Shown here: one piece after another, positions 1 through 9,261 of the stretch | Layout: every line of letters starts with the position of its first letter | Position numbering within the stretch: position 1 is the first letter of the stretch | Assembly (NCBI GenBank): GCA_028821515.1 | Contig: JAPPGA010000066.1 | Coordinates: 1 to 50,785 of the forward strand | Origin: Gammaproteobacteria bacterium | GTDB lineage: Bacteria; Pseudomonadota; Gammaproteobacteria; Pseudomonadales; Azotimanducaceae | DNA: 50,785 nt | Direction: 5' to 3' | Position numbers and translations under genes: made by a program | The notes under the pieces: generated by a model | Database searches by the model: none | The model's input: the letters and a program-made list of their open reading frames with translations, nothing else | Told to the model about the DNA's origin: nothing

Positions 1-1604
1 CGCGGGCCGGTGCAACCATCGCCGATTAACTGTTGCCGCCCGGGGCCCGGCCCCACCACCCCCCCCCGCGGGGGGCTTTTGCCCGGCCCCCGCGCGAGGC
101 GACGTGCGGCAGCGGGTGCCGCGAGGCGGTGCGCGAGCATCGGCACCAGGGCGACCGCCACCAGCAGGGACGCGGCCAGCGGCACGAGGAAAGCCCGCAC
201 CGCTATCTCCAATTGCTTCTGCACGCTGGTCATGCCGGCTTCGACCTCGACGAGCACCAGCGGCAGGAAAACGATTGCGGTTGTAAGACTCGCTGCGGCG
301 ATGGCACGTACGGTGCGCCGGAGCCCCCGGCGAACGGCGGCATCCGGTGCCGCACCATGGTCGAGGGAGCGTTGCACCGACTCGAACACGACCACGCTGT
401 TGTCCACGAGCAGCCCTACGGCGAGCGCCAGGCCGAACAGTGTCAGCATGTTCACTGTATCGCCGAACAGGTACAGCGCGGCGAGCGTCGACAGCAGGCT
501 GATCGGCACCGCAACGGCGACCACGGTCACGGCCTGCCATTGCCGCAGGAACAGATAGAGAACCACTAGCGCGATGGCAAAACCGGACAGGCCGAGACGG
601 GCGAGGCGCCCGATCTGATCCTCGACCTCTTGTGCAGCGTCGGTCCCGATCACCAGTTCAAGGCCCATCTCGCTCAGTTCTTCGTTCAGTTCCGAGGCAC
701 GGGTGCGAAGGTCGCGGCCGAGGCGGACTAGGTTTGCCCCCTGCTCCTGGTATATGGCGATGCCAACGGACGGCTTGCCGTTGACACGGAACAGCGAGCG
801 TTCCACACCGATACCGAGATCGACTTCGCCCGCGTGGTGCAGCTGCGCGGGGCGGCCGGGAACGATCCTTGATTCGGCGAGGCTGTGGATTCCGGAGGGG
901 CGCCCGTCGAGAACGACGTTGGTATTGCCGTTCGGAGTTTCGAGCTTGCCGAGGTAGCGCAAGTCTCCGACATTGCGCTGCACGGCGCCGATGACGTCGT
1001 CGATGGTCGCGCCAAGCGCTACGGCTCTCGCGGGATCGACGGTCAGGGTTACCTGGAGCGGCGCCCCTCCCCTCGTGATGGCTTCGGTCACGCCTGGCAC
1101 GGCAGCGAATCGCGGCGCGATCAGCTCTTCCGCGACATCGAACAGCGCATGGCGGTCGACGTCGCCGCCAAGCACGTTGACCATCATGACGAACGTGCCC
1201 CAGGTCGAGGTGTCGGAGCCGCTGACGGAGAGCCATGTTCCTTCTGGCTGCTCACGCTCGATCGCGGCCGCGATGCGGCGCAATTCCAGTTCCCGGACCC
1301 TAATGTCGACGCCGCGTTCGAAGAGCACCTGGAAGTTGCCGCCGGCGCCGCGGATCGAACCGCTCGTCTCCAGCACCATCGGCAGCGCCGCCACCCGTCC
1401 CTCCAGGGGCAACAGGATTTCGCGCTCGACGGTTTCGGGCTCGCTGCCGGGCCGGGAGAAGTTGACCCACAGCCTGTCGCCCTCGACGTTGGGGAACAGC
1501 TCGATGGGAATGCGCTGCCAGGCCACCAGGCCGAGCAGTACCAGGCCCAGGAACACCATGGACACCGCGACGGGGCGGCGAACCGGCAGATCCAGCGGAT
1601 TCAC
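1..1604 (-). CDS. RND efflux pump inner-membrane subunit (3' end outside window)
   Basis: This is the N-terminal half (about 530 codons) of a resistance-nodulation-division transporter; the reading frame stays open to base 1. It starts at a GTG (1604-1602) that overlaps the stop of the upstream RND gene in a GTGA, so the two are translationally coupled. The first residues (VNPLDLPVRRPVAVSMVF) are the usual short cytoplasmic lead into TM1. The long first periplasmic loop follows, then TM2-TM6. The TM4 segment carries GLLVDNSVVVFESV, with a single Asp where AcrB-type pumps have a D-D pair; VDN variants are common in the family. The last visible residues are Gly/Pro rich because of a C/G-rich tract at about bases 41-75. 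Likely a proton-driven exporter of hydrophobic compounds, working with the adaptor at 4670-5818. Substrate unknown. Confidence 0.9.
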   Translation of the reverse strand, partial: MNPLDLPVRRPVAVSMVFLGLVLLGLVAWQRIPIELFPNVEGDRLWVNFSRPGSEPETVEREILLPLEGRVAALPMVLETSGSIRGAGGNFQVLFERGVDIRVRELELRRIAAAIEREQPEGTWLSVSGSDTSTWGTFVMMVNVLGGDVDRHALFDVAEELIAPRFAAVPGVTEAITRGGAPLQVTLTVDPARAVALGATIDDVIGAVQRNVGDLRYLGKLETPNGNTNVVLDGRPSGIHSLAESRIVPGRPAQLHHAGEVDLGIGVERSLFRVNGKPSVGIAIYQEQGANLVRLGRDLRTRASELNEELSEMGLELVIGTDAAQEVEDQIGRLARLGLSGFAIALVVLYLFLRQWQAVTVVAVAVPISLLSTLAALYLFGDTVNMLTLFGLALAVGLLVDNSVVVFESVQRSLDHGAAPDAAVRRGLRRTVRAIAAASLTTAIVFLPLVLVEVEAGMTSVQKQLEIAVRAFLVPLAASLLVAVALVPMLAHRLAAPAAARRLARGPGKSPPRGGVVGPGPGRQQLIGDGCTGP

Positions 1605-4600
1605 GAAGCGGGCCTCGTCAAGCGCATCCGGTCAATGAGCAGGTATACGCACGGCAACACCAGGAGGGATCCGATGGTCGACGCAAGGATGCCGCCGATG
1701 ATGGTCAGTGCCATGGGTGCCCGCAGGGAGGCACCTTCGCCGCCAGCCAGCACGAGGGGCAAAAGTGCGAGCGCGGTGGTCAGGGTGGTCATGGCAATGG
1801 GGCGCAGGCGGATGCCGGCAGCCGCCGCGAGGGCGGCAACGCGGTCCCTTCCGGCGTCCATCTGGCGGCGGGCCGTGGCGATGAGGAGCACGGCGTCGTT
1901 CACGGCGATACCCGCGAGGACGATGAGTCCAAGCATCGCCATGACCCCTATCGGCTGCCCGGTCCAGGCGAGTGCACCAGCCACGCCTATCAGCGCCAAC
2001 GGGATGGAACTGAGGACGGTCACCGGGTGCACCAGCGATTCGAAGGTTCCCGCCAGCACCATGAATACCAGTACCAGCGCCAGCAAGCCCGCCAGCCGAA
2101 GTTCAGAGAAGGTGCGTGCGCGCTGCTCTTCCTCTCCCCGCAGGGCACTCCGGGTCCCGGGGGGCAGGGGCAGACCGTCGAGCGCGGTTTCGACGGCGGC
2201 GACGGCTGCAGGCTTCGGGACCCCTTCGGCGATCTGTGCGGTAACCTCGGCCGTACGCCGTTGATCGCGCCGAAATACTTCTCTCGCCCCCTCGACTTCG
2301 GCAAAGGTTGCGACCTGTCCCACGGCAGCCAAGCGGCCGTCCGGAGTGCGAAACAGAACGTCGCTCAAGTCCTCGCGACGCGGCGTTGGCAGGTAAATGC
2401 TCACCCGGCGCTCCTCGTCGCCGGTGGACAGAATCGTGGCGACGCGTCCGTCAAGGCTTGCCTCCATGACTCTCGAGATGGTCTGGAGATTGACACCGAG
2501 CGAATCGGCCATGGCGCGGTCCAGCGTGACGCGAAGCTCCGGCGGTCCGCCTTCAAATGAGGATCGGACGTCCCACAGTTCTGGCAGCGTTTCGAGCCGC
2601 TGCTTGATGTGGTCTGCGCCGCGGCGCAGGTCTTCCAGTGCGTTTCCTGAGACTTCCACAGTGATCGGTGGGCCGGCCGTGCCGAGCGCGTCGGTCAGTG
2701 CCGAGCGCCCGATCTCCCAGGTGACTTCCGTCATCGGGAGATCCGCGAGTTCGGGTTCGAGCCAGTTCGCCACCTCGCGTCCGGTGGGACCATCGATCTC
2801 CATCCGCGCCAGGACCCTGGCCGTGTTCTCTTCGGTCAGTTCGCTACGGATCAGGCGGTCGTCTTCGGGCAGCCGCCCGACTTCCGAAAGGGTCGCCGCC
2901 AGCGAATCGCCTCCGGCTTGCGCCAGCAGGTCTTCGACTCCCGCTACCGCGCGAGCGGTGGACTCGACCCGCTGCTCCGACGGTCCCACGAGCCGGACAG
3001 AAAACTGGCGCGGATCGCTGGGCGGCATCAGTTCTGTGCCGAGCCGCAGCAACGCCACCACCGCGGCGACGGCGGCAGCCGCGGCGACCAGCACAACGGT
3101 GGATGGGCGTTGGAGCAGTCTGGCGACGAGGGATTCGAGCGCGCTTCGGGCGCGACCCGGTCGTGTGGCGGCGGGAGGGCTCGTCAGAAACCAGCGGCCC
3201 AACGCGGGTATCAGCATCAGCGCCACGCCGAGGGACGCCACGAGGGAGATCGTCACCGTGAACGCGATGCCATCGATCAGGCGGGCAGCGAGGCCCTGGA
3301 CGAACAGCACCGGCAGGAAGACAACGCAGGTCGTCAGCGTGCTCGCCGTGATCGCCCCGGCAACTTCTGCCGTGCCCCGGACGGCCGCCTCCCCGGGCGC
3401 ATCTCCCGCAGTGAGCCGGCGATAGATGGATTCGACGACAACGATGGCATTGTCCACCAGCATTCCAGCGCCAAGGGCGAGACCGCCAAGGGTGATGATG
3501 TTGAGGCTGTAGGACTGGAAGCCCATGAAGAACAGCGCGGCGAACAGGGCGACCGGCACGGCAGCCGTGACGATGAGGACAGCGCCGCCGGACCGCAGGA
3601 ACGCGGCGAGGACCGCAATGGCGAGCACGATGCCGAGGCCGGCGGCGTTCTTGAGATGGTCCAGCGCATCGACCACAACACTGGCATCGTCGGTGATCTC
3701 CCGGACGTCCACGCCCGGCAGGTCCTCGTCCAGGCCGACAAGGGCGCCGCGAACGGTGGTAGACACCGCAACCGTGTTGGCGCCGGCCTCCTTGTAGATG
3801 GAAAGGCCTACGCCTTCCGCGCCGTCGACGCGGACCAGGTGGTCGATCTCCCTGTCGATGAGTTCCACGCTGGCGAGGTCCGACACGCGAACCGCCTGTT
3901 GCCGGCCCGAATCGTCCACGAGGTACCGCACCACGACGTCGCTCACGTCTTCGACGCGGCGGAAACGCGACAGCGCCCGAAGCTGGAAGACACGGTCCTC
4001 TTCTTCCAGGGTCCCTGCCGATATGTCGATGTTCTCCTGGGCCAGGCGTTGTTCGAGCTGTCCCAGGGAGACGCCGAAAGCGTCAAGGCGATACCGGTCC
4101 ACCCCGATGCGCACTTCCCGCTCCCTGCCGCCGACCACTCGCGCTTCGGCGACGCCCTCCAGCCTTTCGAGGGCGGGAGCCACCTGGCGGCGGGCCAGGC
4201 GCCTGAGTTCGGCCAGGTCGGGTTTGCCGGAGGGCGCGACAAGCCCCAGGGTGAGAATCGGTGCCTGTCGGGGATCGAATCGCCGTACCAGCACTTCGTC
4301 GACTTCCGGGTCGGCCTCGATCAGGCCCACGGCCTTCTGCACATCGATGAGACCCAGGTCGATGTCGGCGTCCCAGTCGAAGATCACTGTCGCAACCAGC
4401 CTGCCTGATCGTGCGACCTGCTCGACGTTGCGGATGCCGCGAACAGTGAACAGAAGCTGCTCCACGCGTTCGCCGTAAAGGCGCTCCATTTCCGCGGGCG
4501 GCCGGTCGCCGGAGCGCACCGAGACGACCACTGTAGGGGTCTGCACGTCCGGAAGGAGGTCGACAGGAAGGCGCTCCCAGGAAAGCCAGCCGACCAGGGC

Positions 4601-4669
4601 GACTGCGAGGGCGACGACGCTGACGGCAACGGGCCGGCGAACGGCGAGTCCGGCGAGCGACTCGAACAA
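1601..4669 (-). CDS. RND efflux pump inner-membrane subunit (complete)
   Basis: A full-length RND permease of 1022 residues, the normal size for the AcrB/HAE1-like superfamily. TM1 follows the start (FESLAGLAVRRPVAVSVV). Two large periplasmic loops and two sets of transmembrane helices are visible. TM4 holds GMLVDNAIVVVESI, the proton-relay region, and the TM10 region holds GLIVLAGIAVNDAVLLI. The start appears to be TTG (4669-4667), placed directly after the adaptor's TAG with no gap; no ATG lies close enough to TM1 to be used instead. Its stop overlaps the GTG of the next RND gene. Two distinct RND proteins behind one adaptor suggest a heteromeric trimer of the MdtBC kind, which is inference. 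Substrate not deducible. Confidence 0.93.
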   Translation of the reverse strand: MFESLAGLAVRRPVAVSVVALAVALVGWLSWERLPVDLLPDVQTPTVVVSVRSGDRPPAEMERLYGERVEQLLFTVRGIRNVEQVARSGRLVATVIFDWDADIDLGLIDVQKAVGLIEADPEVDEVLVRRFDPRQAPILTLGLVAPSGKPDLAELRRLARRQVAPALERLEGVAEARVVGGREREVRIGVDRYRLDAFGVSLGQLEQRLAQENIDISAGTLEEEDRVFQLRALSRFRRVEDVSDVVVRYLVDDSGRQQAVRVSDLASVELIDREIDHLVRVDGAEGVGLSIYKEAGANTVAVSTTVRGALVGLDEDLPGVDVREITDDASVVVDALDHLKNAAGLGIVLAIAVLAAFLRSGGAVLIVTAAVPVALFAALFFMGFQSYSLNIITLGGLALGAGMLVDNAIVVVESIYRRLTAGDAPGEAAVRGTAEVAGAITASTLTTCVVFLPVLFVQGLAARLIDGIAFTVTISLVASLGVALMLIPALGRWFLTSPPAATRPGRARSALESLVARLLQRPSTVVLVAAAAAVAAVVALLRLGTELMPPSDPRQFSVRLVGPSEQRVESTARAVAGVEDLLAQAGGDSLAATLSEVGRLPEDDRLIRSELTEENTARVLARMEIDGPTGREVANWLEPELADLPMTEVTWEIGRSALTDALGTAGPPITVEVSGNALEDLRRGADHIKQRLETLPELWDVRSSFEGGPPELRVTLDRAMADSLGVNLQTISRVMEASLDGRVATILSTGDEERRVSIYLPTPRREDLSDVLFRTPDGRLAAVGQVATFAEVEGAREVFRRDQRRTAEVTAQIAEGVPKPAAVAAVETALDGLPLPPGTRSALRGEEEQRARTFSELRLAGLLALVLVFMVLAGTFESLVHPVTVLSSIPLALIGVAGALAWTGQPIGVMAMLGLIVLAGIAVNDAVLLIATARRQMDAGRDRVAALAAAAGIRLRPIAMTTLTTALALLPLVLAGGEGASLRAPMALTIIGGILASTIGSLLVLPCVYLLIDRMRLTRPAS

Positions 4670-5818
4670 CTACGAGCCTACTATTCTGATCCGCGTGCCG
4701 TCGGTAAGGGTCTCGACGCCGCGAACGACGATACGGTCGCCTGGTGCGAGTCCGGCGAGCACCTCGACCTGGTCGTCGTCGCCGAGGCCGAGGTTCACGT
4801 CGCGACGCGCCACGCGCTGACCGGCAAGGACGAAGACGACGTTTCGGCCGCCCCGCCTGACAACGGATTCACGGGGCACAACGGGAACCTCCAGGCGCTG
4901 CTCGGCGACGATGGTCACTTCCACGAACATGCCGGGCCGAAGCAATCCTTCCTGGTTGACCACGGCGACTTCGGCGCGAAAGGTGTGCGTATCGGCGTCC
5001 ACCAGCGGCGCCAGCCGGATCACAACGCCTGCGATGTCGACGTCCTCGAACGCATAGTGGCGAATGCGCGCGGCAAGTCCTTCGTGGACGCGGCCGAGCT
5101 CCGGTCCTACCAGGTCGATGTCGGCGATGAGTTCCTCGAGCGGGGCAATCCGTGCGACGGTGAATCCAGGTGCCACGAGCTGGCCATCGGCGATCGGTAA
5201 TCCTTCGCCATTGCGGGCCAGCCGCAGGATGACGCCGCCGATGGGCGTCGTGATCCTCGATTTCGCGGCGTTCAGCTTGCTGCGTTCATACTCGTACAGC
5301 GCGTTTTCGTACTGCACTTCCGCGTTCCGCAGTTCTTCCTCCGCGATCAGCCGCGAAGCGAACAGGTCGCGCCGCCTGTCGAGTTCCGACTCGGCTGTCT
5401 GAAGCGCGCGCCTGGTCGATTCGATGCGCGCGTGCAGGCGCGCATCTTCGCCGGTCACCTCGGCGATGACCTGTCCCGCCTTGACTGCCGAGCCCTCGGC
5501 AAGCCGGATCCCTGATTCGTCGCGGCCGATGTGCAGGTAGCCGGGTACCTCTATCTCGAGGGTGACCATTTCCCTGGTGCGGAGCGTCCCGGTGGTAACG
5601 ATCAGTTCCTCGACGTCGCCGGTTTCCACCGTGCTCACTTCGACCGGAATGCGGAACTCGGCCGGGGGGGCGCTCGCCCCCGGACCGCATCCAGTGAGCG
5701 CGATGGCCAGAGCCGGCGTCAACAACCCGATTGAAAGTACGCGCCTGACGGCGATAGCTGCGGGAGAGCGATACTCGTCGTGGGAGTTCATGAGCATTGT
5801 GTGAGAGGGCGACGTCAC
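4670..5818 (-). CDS. RND periplasmic adaptor (HlyD/MFP family) lipoprotein
   Basis: A membrane fusion protein of about 380 residues that bridges an RND pump to an outer-membrane channel. The N-terminus has a hydrophobic stretch ending in a lipobox (LALTGCG in the form IALTGCG), so it is probably lipid-anchored in the periplasmic face of the inner membrane. A biotinyl-lipoyl-like half (VPGYLHIG, GSAVKAGQVIAEV), a coiled-coil hairpin rich in E, R and A (about residues 125-180), the second lipoyl half (SRITTPIGGVILRL), a beta-barrel domain (LRPGMFVEVTI) and a membrane-proximal end follow in the usual order. The start could be the GTG at 5818, two bases after the upstream stop, or ATGs at 5797 or 5791; none has a clear Shine-Dalgarno. 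No outer-membrane TolC-like gene is seen in the window. Confidence 0.9.
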   Translation of the reverse strand: MTSPSHTMLMNSHDEYRSPAAIAVRRVLSIGLLTPALAIALTGCGPGASAPPAEFRIPVEVSTVETGDVEELIVTTGTLRTREMVTLEIEVPGYLHIGRDESGIRLAEGSAVKAGQVIAEVTGEDARLHARIESTRRALQTAESELDRRRDLFASRLIAEEELRNAEVQYENALYEYERSKLNAAKSRITTPIGGVILRLARNGEGLPIADGQLVAPGFTVARIAPLEELIADIDLVGPELGRVHEGLAARIRHYAFEDVDIAGVVIRLAPLVDADTHTFRAEVAVVNQEGLLRPGMFVEVTIVAEQRLEVPVVPRESVVRRGGRNVVFVLAGQRVARRDVNLGLGDDDQVEVLAGLAPGDRIVVRGVETLTDGTRIRIVGS

Positions 5819-5820
5819 TA

Positions 5821-8800
5821 TCAGTCCACAGGTAACCAGCGGATGGCATCGGCCGCGATAGTGTACCCGTCGTTGTTTTGTCCTTCCGATCGGTTGGTCA
5901 CGACGAGGCGCACCTCGCCAGCTTCGAGTTCGAACTCGCCGAGATTGTTCCAGCCGGCCACGGCGGCCGAGCCGTCGAACTCGATCACCCTTTCGGTGGT
6001 TCCGGCGACGAGCGTCATGTCGTAAGGTCCTTGGCCCTGCGTCCAGGAACCGCCCATCGACACGTCCACGCCGCCCGAACCTATGGTCACGGCAAGCTGC
6101 GAATCTCCCGACCGGCCACGTGACTTCACGGGAGGCAGATGGTAGTCGAGTCTCCAGCGGCCGGTGCGTGGCAGGCGGGCCGAAAAGGTCACCGCTTCGG
6201 ACGCTCCAGTCGAGATCGTCGAACGTGCCAGGGTGTGCCTGTACTTGCCCCAGGTCCCGTCAAGTTCCTGCCGGGACCAACCGGAACCGACTTCCGACCA
6301 AAGGAAGGATGGCAGCCCCTCGTCGACATCCCTGATGTCCCTGTCGCGTATGCGTTTGGCGGCGGAACCGTCTTCGGAGAATCCGGAGTCCAGATCATCG
6401 ACGACGATGCCCGCGTGCGCTGACGGCTGCCAGTCGCTCAGGCGCGACCCTTCGAAGGCTTCGGTGTCGATGAAGTTCTCGCCGTCGATTTCGGGCAAGT
6501 CGAGGCGCACCGGCTGCCGGTTCAGGGAAAGGTAAGGTTGTAGGCTGACCTCCACGGGGAGCATGTCTGCCACGAGCCCTATCTCCCGGGAAGTGGAGGG
6601 ACCGATCCGTATTGGCGCGCTGGTTCCTCCGCTGGGCCGCTTGCTCTTGCCCCGCCACTCGATGCGCAGCAGTCCCGGTACGGGTTCATCGTTACGCACA
6701 TGAAGACTTATCTGGTAGCGGGGCTGACCGAATTCGGAGTCAGGTAAACGGAAGATCTCGACGGGGGATGCAAGAAAACCAGGGAGCGATGCATCGTGAA
6801 GCCAGTCTCCGATGATCGGCTCGATGTCCGACCCGACAGCCTGTGCGAGGGAGCGGAAGTCTTCCGCAGTGAAATTCGCGCCGGCGTAGCGACGGCGCAG
6901 TTCGGATAGCAGTGCCGCGGTTCGTTCGCGACCGAGGGCGTCCCATATCGACAACGCCGTGGCCTGTCCCTTGAGCGTAAGTGTGTACACCGCCTGTTCG
7001 GGGTCTTTTTCGGTGTCGAGGTCTACTAGAGCGTTACCGAGGGCCCGGTTCCAGACCGACGGCCGGTTGGTCACACGGTCCAGCACGTTTTGGGTGACCG
7101 ACGCCGACCGGCCGGTCGAGAACGCGCTCTGGACGGCACTGCCCATAACCTGTTCCATGCTGTTGGTGTGCCGGAACAGGTGGGCGGAGAAGAAGGCGTT
7201 CCTGTCCGTGAGCAGCCGCTCCGCCAGCGTCTCGCAGACGAAGTCGAGGGCGACGGCGCCCACGCCCGCCGCACCGGTCTGGAACGCGAAGAAGTTGCGT
7301 GAAACGCCAAGAAATGGGTTGCCGCCACTGATGTCATTCGCGAAGAACCTCTCCAGTACGCGAACCTTGGCGGCGCTGACACCGCCTTCCGCGCCCGCCA
7401 TTCTGGCCAGCGTTTCGGGGTTGCCGAACTGCCGGCTGAAACGGGCAGTGGGAAAGCCCCACTCTCTCAGCAGCATGATTCCGGGCATGGCCAGGGCGGT
7501 ATCCATGCGCCAGCCGCCTGCGTAAGCCCTGAGCTGGGCGGGAACCTCCACGAGGCTCAAGGCTCCGTAGGGATAGCCGAGTCCGGCGCCTTCGGCGTCG
7601 GCGAACAGTTCCTCGAGGCGAATCACGAGCGCGTCGGCGGCGTCGTCGAAAAAGTCCACGTTCCGCAAGTGACGGGGGCTGACGAGCAGTTCAAATTCCA
7701 CACCCGCCGCCTGGAGCCCGTGACGTTGGAACCTCGAAGCGATGAGACCTAGATCCGGGACCGGTGCGGCGGGCTGGAACCGAAACAGCCCGTCGCCGAC
7801 GGGTTGTCTGCGGCCGGGTCCGGCCACGAGCCACCCGGGAGGAACTTCCACTTCGATATCGGCACGGAAGAAGTCTCTCGGACGCCTGGAAGGATCGTCC
7901 GTGTCGAAGTTGGCCCCGGGGCGGGGAAGCCAGCTTGACCCTGGCATCAGGGCGACGAAGCTTCGTTCGAACAGCGCGGTTTCCGATCCGAGGGCGGGCA
8001 GTCCCGACTCGCCGGACCGTTGGCGCGCCGCGTCGACTGCGCTGTCGAGATAGCCGAAGGCAGGGTCGGGAACGCCTTGCGCCTGCAGGGACATGGCAAT
8101 GGAAGATCCTGCAGCGAGCGGTTCCGGCAATGCGGCGGCCAGCAGGCCCTCGGTATGCGTGAAGGTCACCGGTTCGCCGCCCACATTCAAGGCCTCGACT
8201 CGCATGCCCGGATTGAAGCTGAACAGCAGTTCGTCGAGTGGGAGATGTTCGGGTGCGGTTAGGCGCAGCTCGACATCGAGGGTCAGCATCTCGCCAGGCG
8301 CAATGCGGACCGACCCCGTGATCTCGTCGACACCGGGGTACGGGTCGGTGCGCCGCGACTCATGGGCTGCGGACCACCGTTCGGTGATTGCCAGGCCGTC
8401 GGCGGCGTCCTTGACAAGCAGGCCGAGTACTGCGGCTCCGGCGGCAATGCAGGCGAGGCCGGCGCCGATGCGTACGGACCCGCGCGCGCCGTCGGGCCTG
8501 GGATACAGCGCGGCGGCCACCAGCAGTGCACCTGCGGCCAACAGAAGCAACGAGCCGCGATTGGCAAGCAACGCAAGGTCGGGATGCGCCGGCAGGATAT
8601 CGGACGGATACTGGGTTCCGAAGGGCAGGATTGCCTCGACCAGGTAGATCACTCCGTTGTCCACCGCATACAGCTGTAGTCCGAACAGGGCGCCCGCGAC
8701 CGCCACGACCAGAATCCGGTAGCGCAAGGCGACCGCCAGCAACGTGATCACGGCGCACCACAGGATCAGGACGGGCAGGGCGTCCAGGACGACGAAGACC

Positions 8801-9261
8801 ATCAGCGAGACGGGCTGTACCATCTCGCCCATCCACCATTCGAAGAGTTGCGCCGCGCCCCCTATCGCCTGGAACAGGACCGCAAGCACCAGGACGGGTA
8901 TCCAGGCGACGATCACCAGTCCTGTCACCCTCCCTGCCAGGAGAGACAGGTTCGACACGGGTCGCGAGTCGAGAACTTCCGCAATGCGGTCGCGCTCATC
9001 GCGAGCGCGAATATCGAAGGCAAGGAAGATGAGCCCGACCATGAGGACCCAGACGTAGTACATGCCCAGGAACGACATGAGGAATCGAGGCGATACCAGT
9101 CCCGCTGATGCCGATACGCCGGAAGCCGTCCCGTGAAGGAAACTGAAAAAAAGGAAATGGGCCATTCCCGTTGCCAGGGCCAGGCCGGCAAACAGCCAGG
9201 TGCGGACCAAGCGCCGCGCGGATCGAACTTCCGCGACGGCGATCCCGAGCGTTCCTCGCAC
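5821..9261 (-). CDS. ABC-2 type permease fused to M1-peptidase-like and golvesin-like domains
   Basis: A very large protein (1146 residues). Residues about 1-300 are an ABC-2 permease-like region with six to eight membrane helices (for example MYYVWVLMVGLIFLAFDI and RYRILVVAVAGALFG). About 310-830 is a soluble region resembling the M1 aminopeptidase-like module found fused to ABC permeases, but no HExxH zinc motif is present; near residue 594 where it would be expected the chain reads MLLREWGFPTARFS. About 990-1146 resembles the golvesin/xanthan-lyase C-terminal beta-sandwich (WNNLGEFELEAGEVRLVV, then TIAADAIRW). The start is GTG at 9261, sharing one base with the ATPase stop (TAGTG), which removes a spurious 113-codon extension. 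It ends two bases before the adaptor gene. The large domain should lie in the periplasm. The peptidase-like fold is probably inactive and used for binding or coupling; this is inference. Confidence 0.8.
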   Translation of the reverse strand: MRGTLGIAVAEVRSARRLVRTWLFAGLALATGMAHFLFFSFLHGTASGVSASAGLVSPRFLMSFLGMYYVWVLMVGLIFLAFDIRARDERDRIAEVLDSRPVSNLSLLAGRVTGLVIVAWIPVLVLAVLFQAIGGAAQLFEWWMGEMVQPVSLMVFVVLDALPVLILWCAVITLLAVALRYRILVVAVAGALFGLQLYAVDNGVIYLVEAILPFGTQYPSDILPAHPDLALLANRGSLLLLAAGALLVAAALYPRPDGARGSVRIGAGLACIAAGAAVLGLLVKDAADGLAITERWSAAHESRRTDPYPGVDEITGSVRIAPGEMLTLDVELRLTAPEHLPLDELLFSFNPGMRVEALNVGGEPVTFTHTEGLLAAALPEPLAAGSSIAMSLQAQGVPDPAFGYLDSAVDAARQRSGESGLPALGSETALFERSFVALMPGSSWLPRPGANFDTDDPSRRPRDFFRADIEVEVPPGWLVAGPGRRQPVGDGLFRFQPAAPVPDLGLIASRFQRHGLQAAGVEFELLVSPRHLRNVDFFDDAADALVIRLEELFADAEGAGLGYPYGALSLVEVPAQLRAYAGGWRMDTALAMPGIMLLREWGFPTARFSRQFGNPETLARMAGAEGGVSAAKVRVLERFFANDISGGNPFLGVSRNFFAFQTGAAGVGAVALDFVCETLAERLLTDRNAFFSAHLFRHTNSMEQVMGSAVQSAFSTGRSASVTQNVLDRVTNRPSVWNRALGNALVDLDTEKDPEQAVYTLTLKGQATALSIWDALGRERTAALLSELRRRYAGANFTAEDFRSLAQAVGSDIEPIIGDWLHDASLPGFLASPVEIFRLPDSEFGQPRYQISLHVRNDEPVPGLLRIEWRGKSKRPSGGTSAPIRIGPSTSREIGLVADMLPVEVSLQPYLSLNRQPVRLDLPEIDGENFIDTEAFEGSRLSDWQPSAHAGIVVDDLDSGFSEDGSAAKRIRDRDIRDVDEGLPSFLWSEVGSGWSRQELDGTWGKYRHTLARSTISTGASEAVTFSARLPRTGRWRLDYHLPPVKSRGRSGDSQLAVTIGSGGVDVSMGGSWTQGQGPYDMTLVAGTTERVIEFDGSAAVAGWNNLGEFELEAGEVRLVVTNRSEGQNNDGYTIAADAIRWLPVD

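Noticed and set aside
2918-4408. A 496-codon plus-strand frame opposite the RND pump
   Set aside because: No motifs; it is a shadow of the RND gene.
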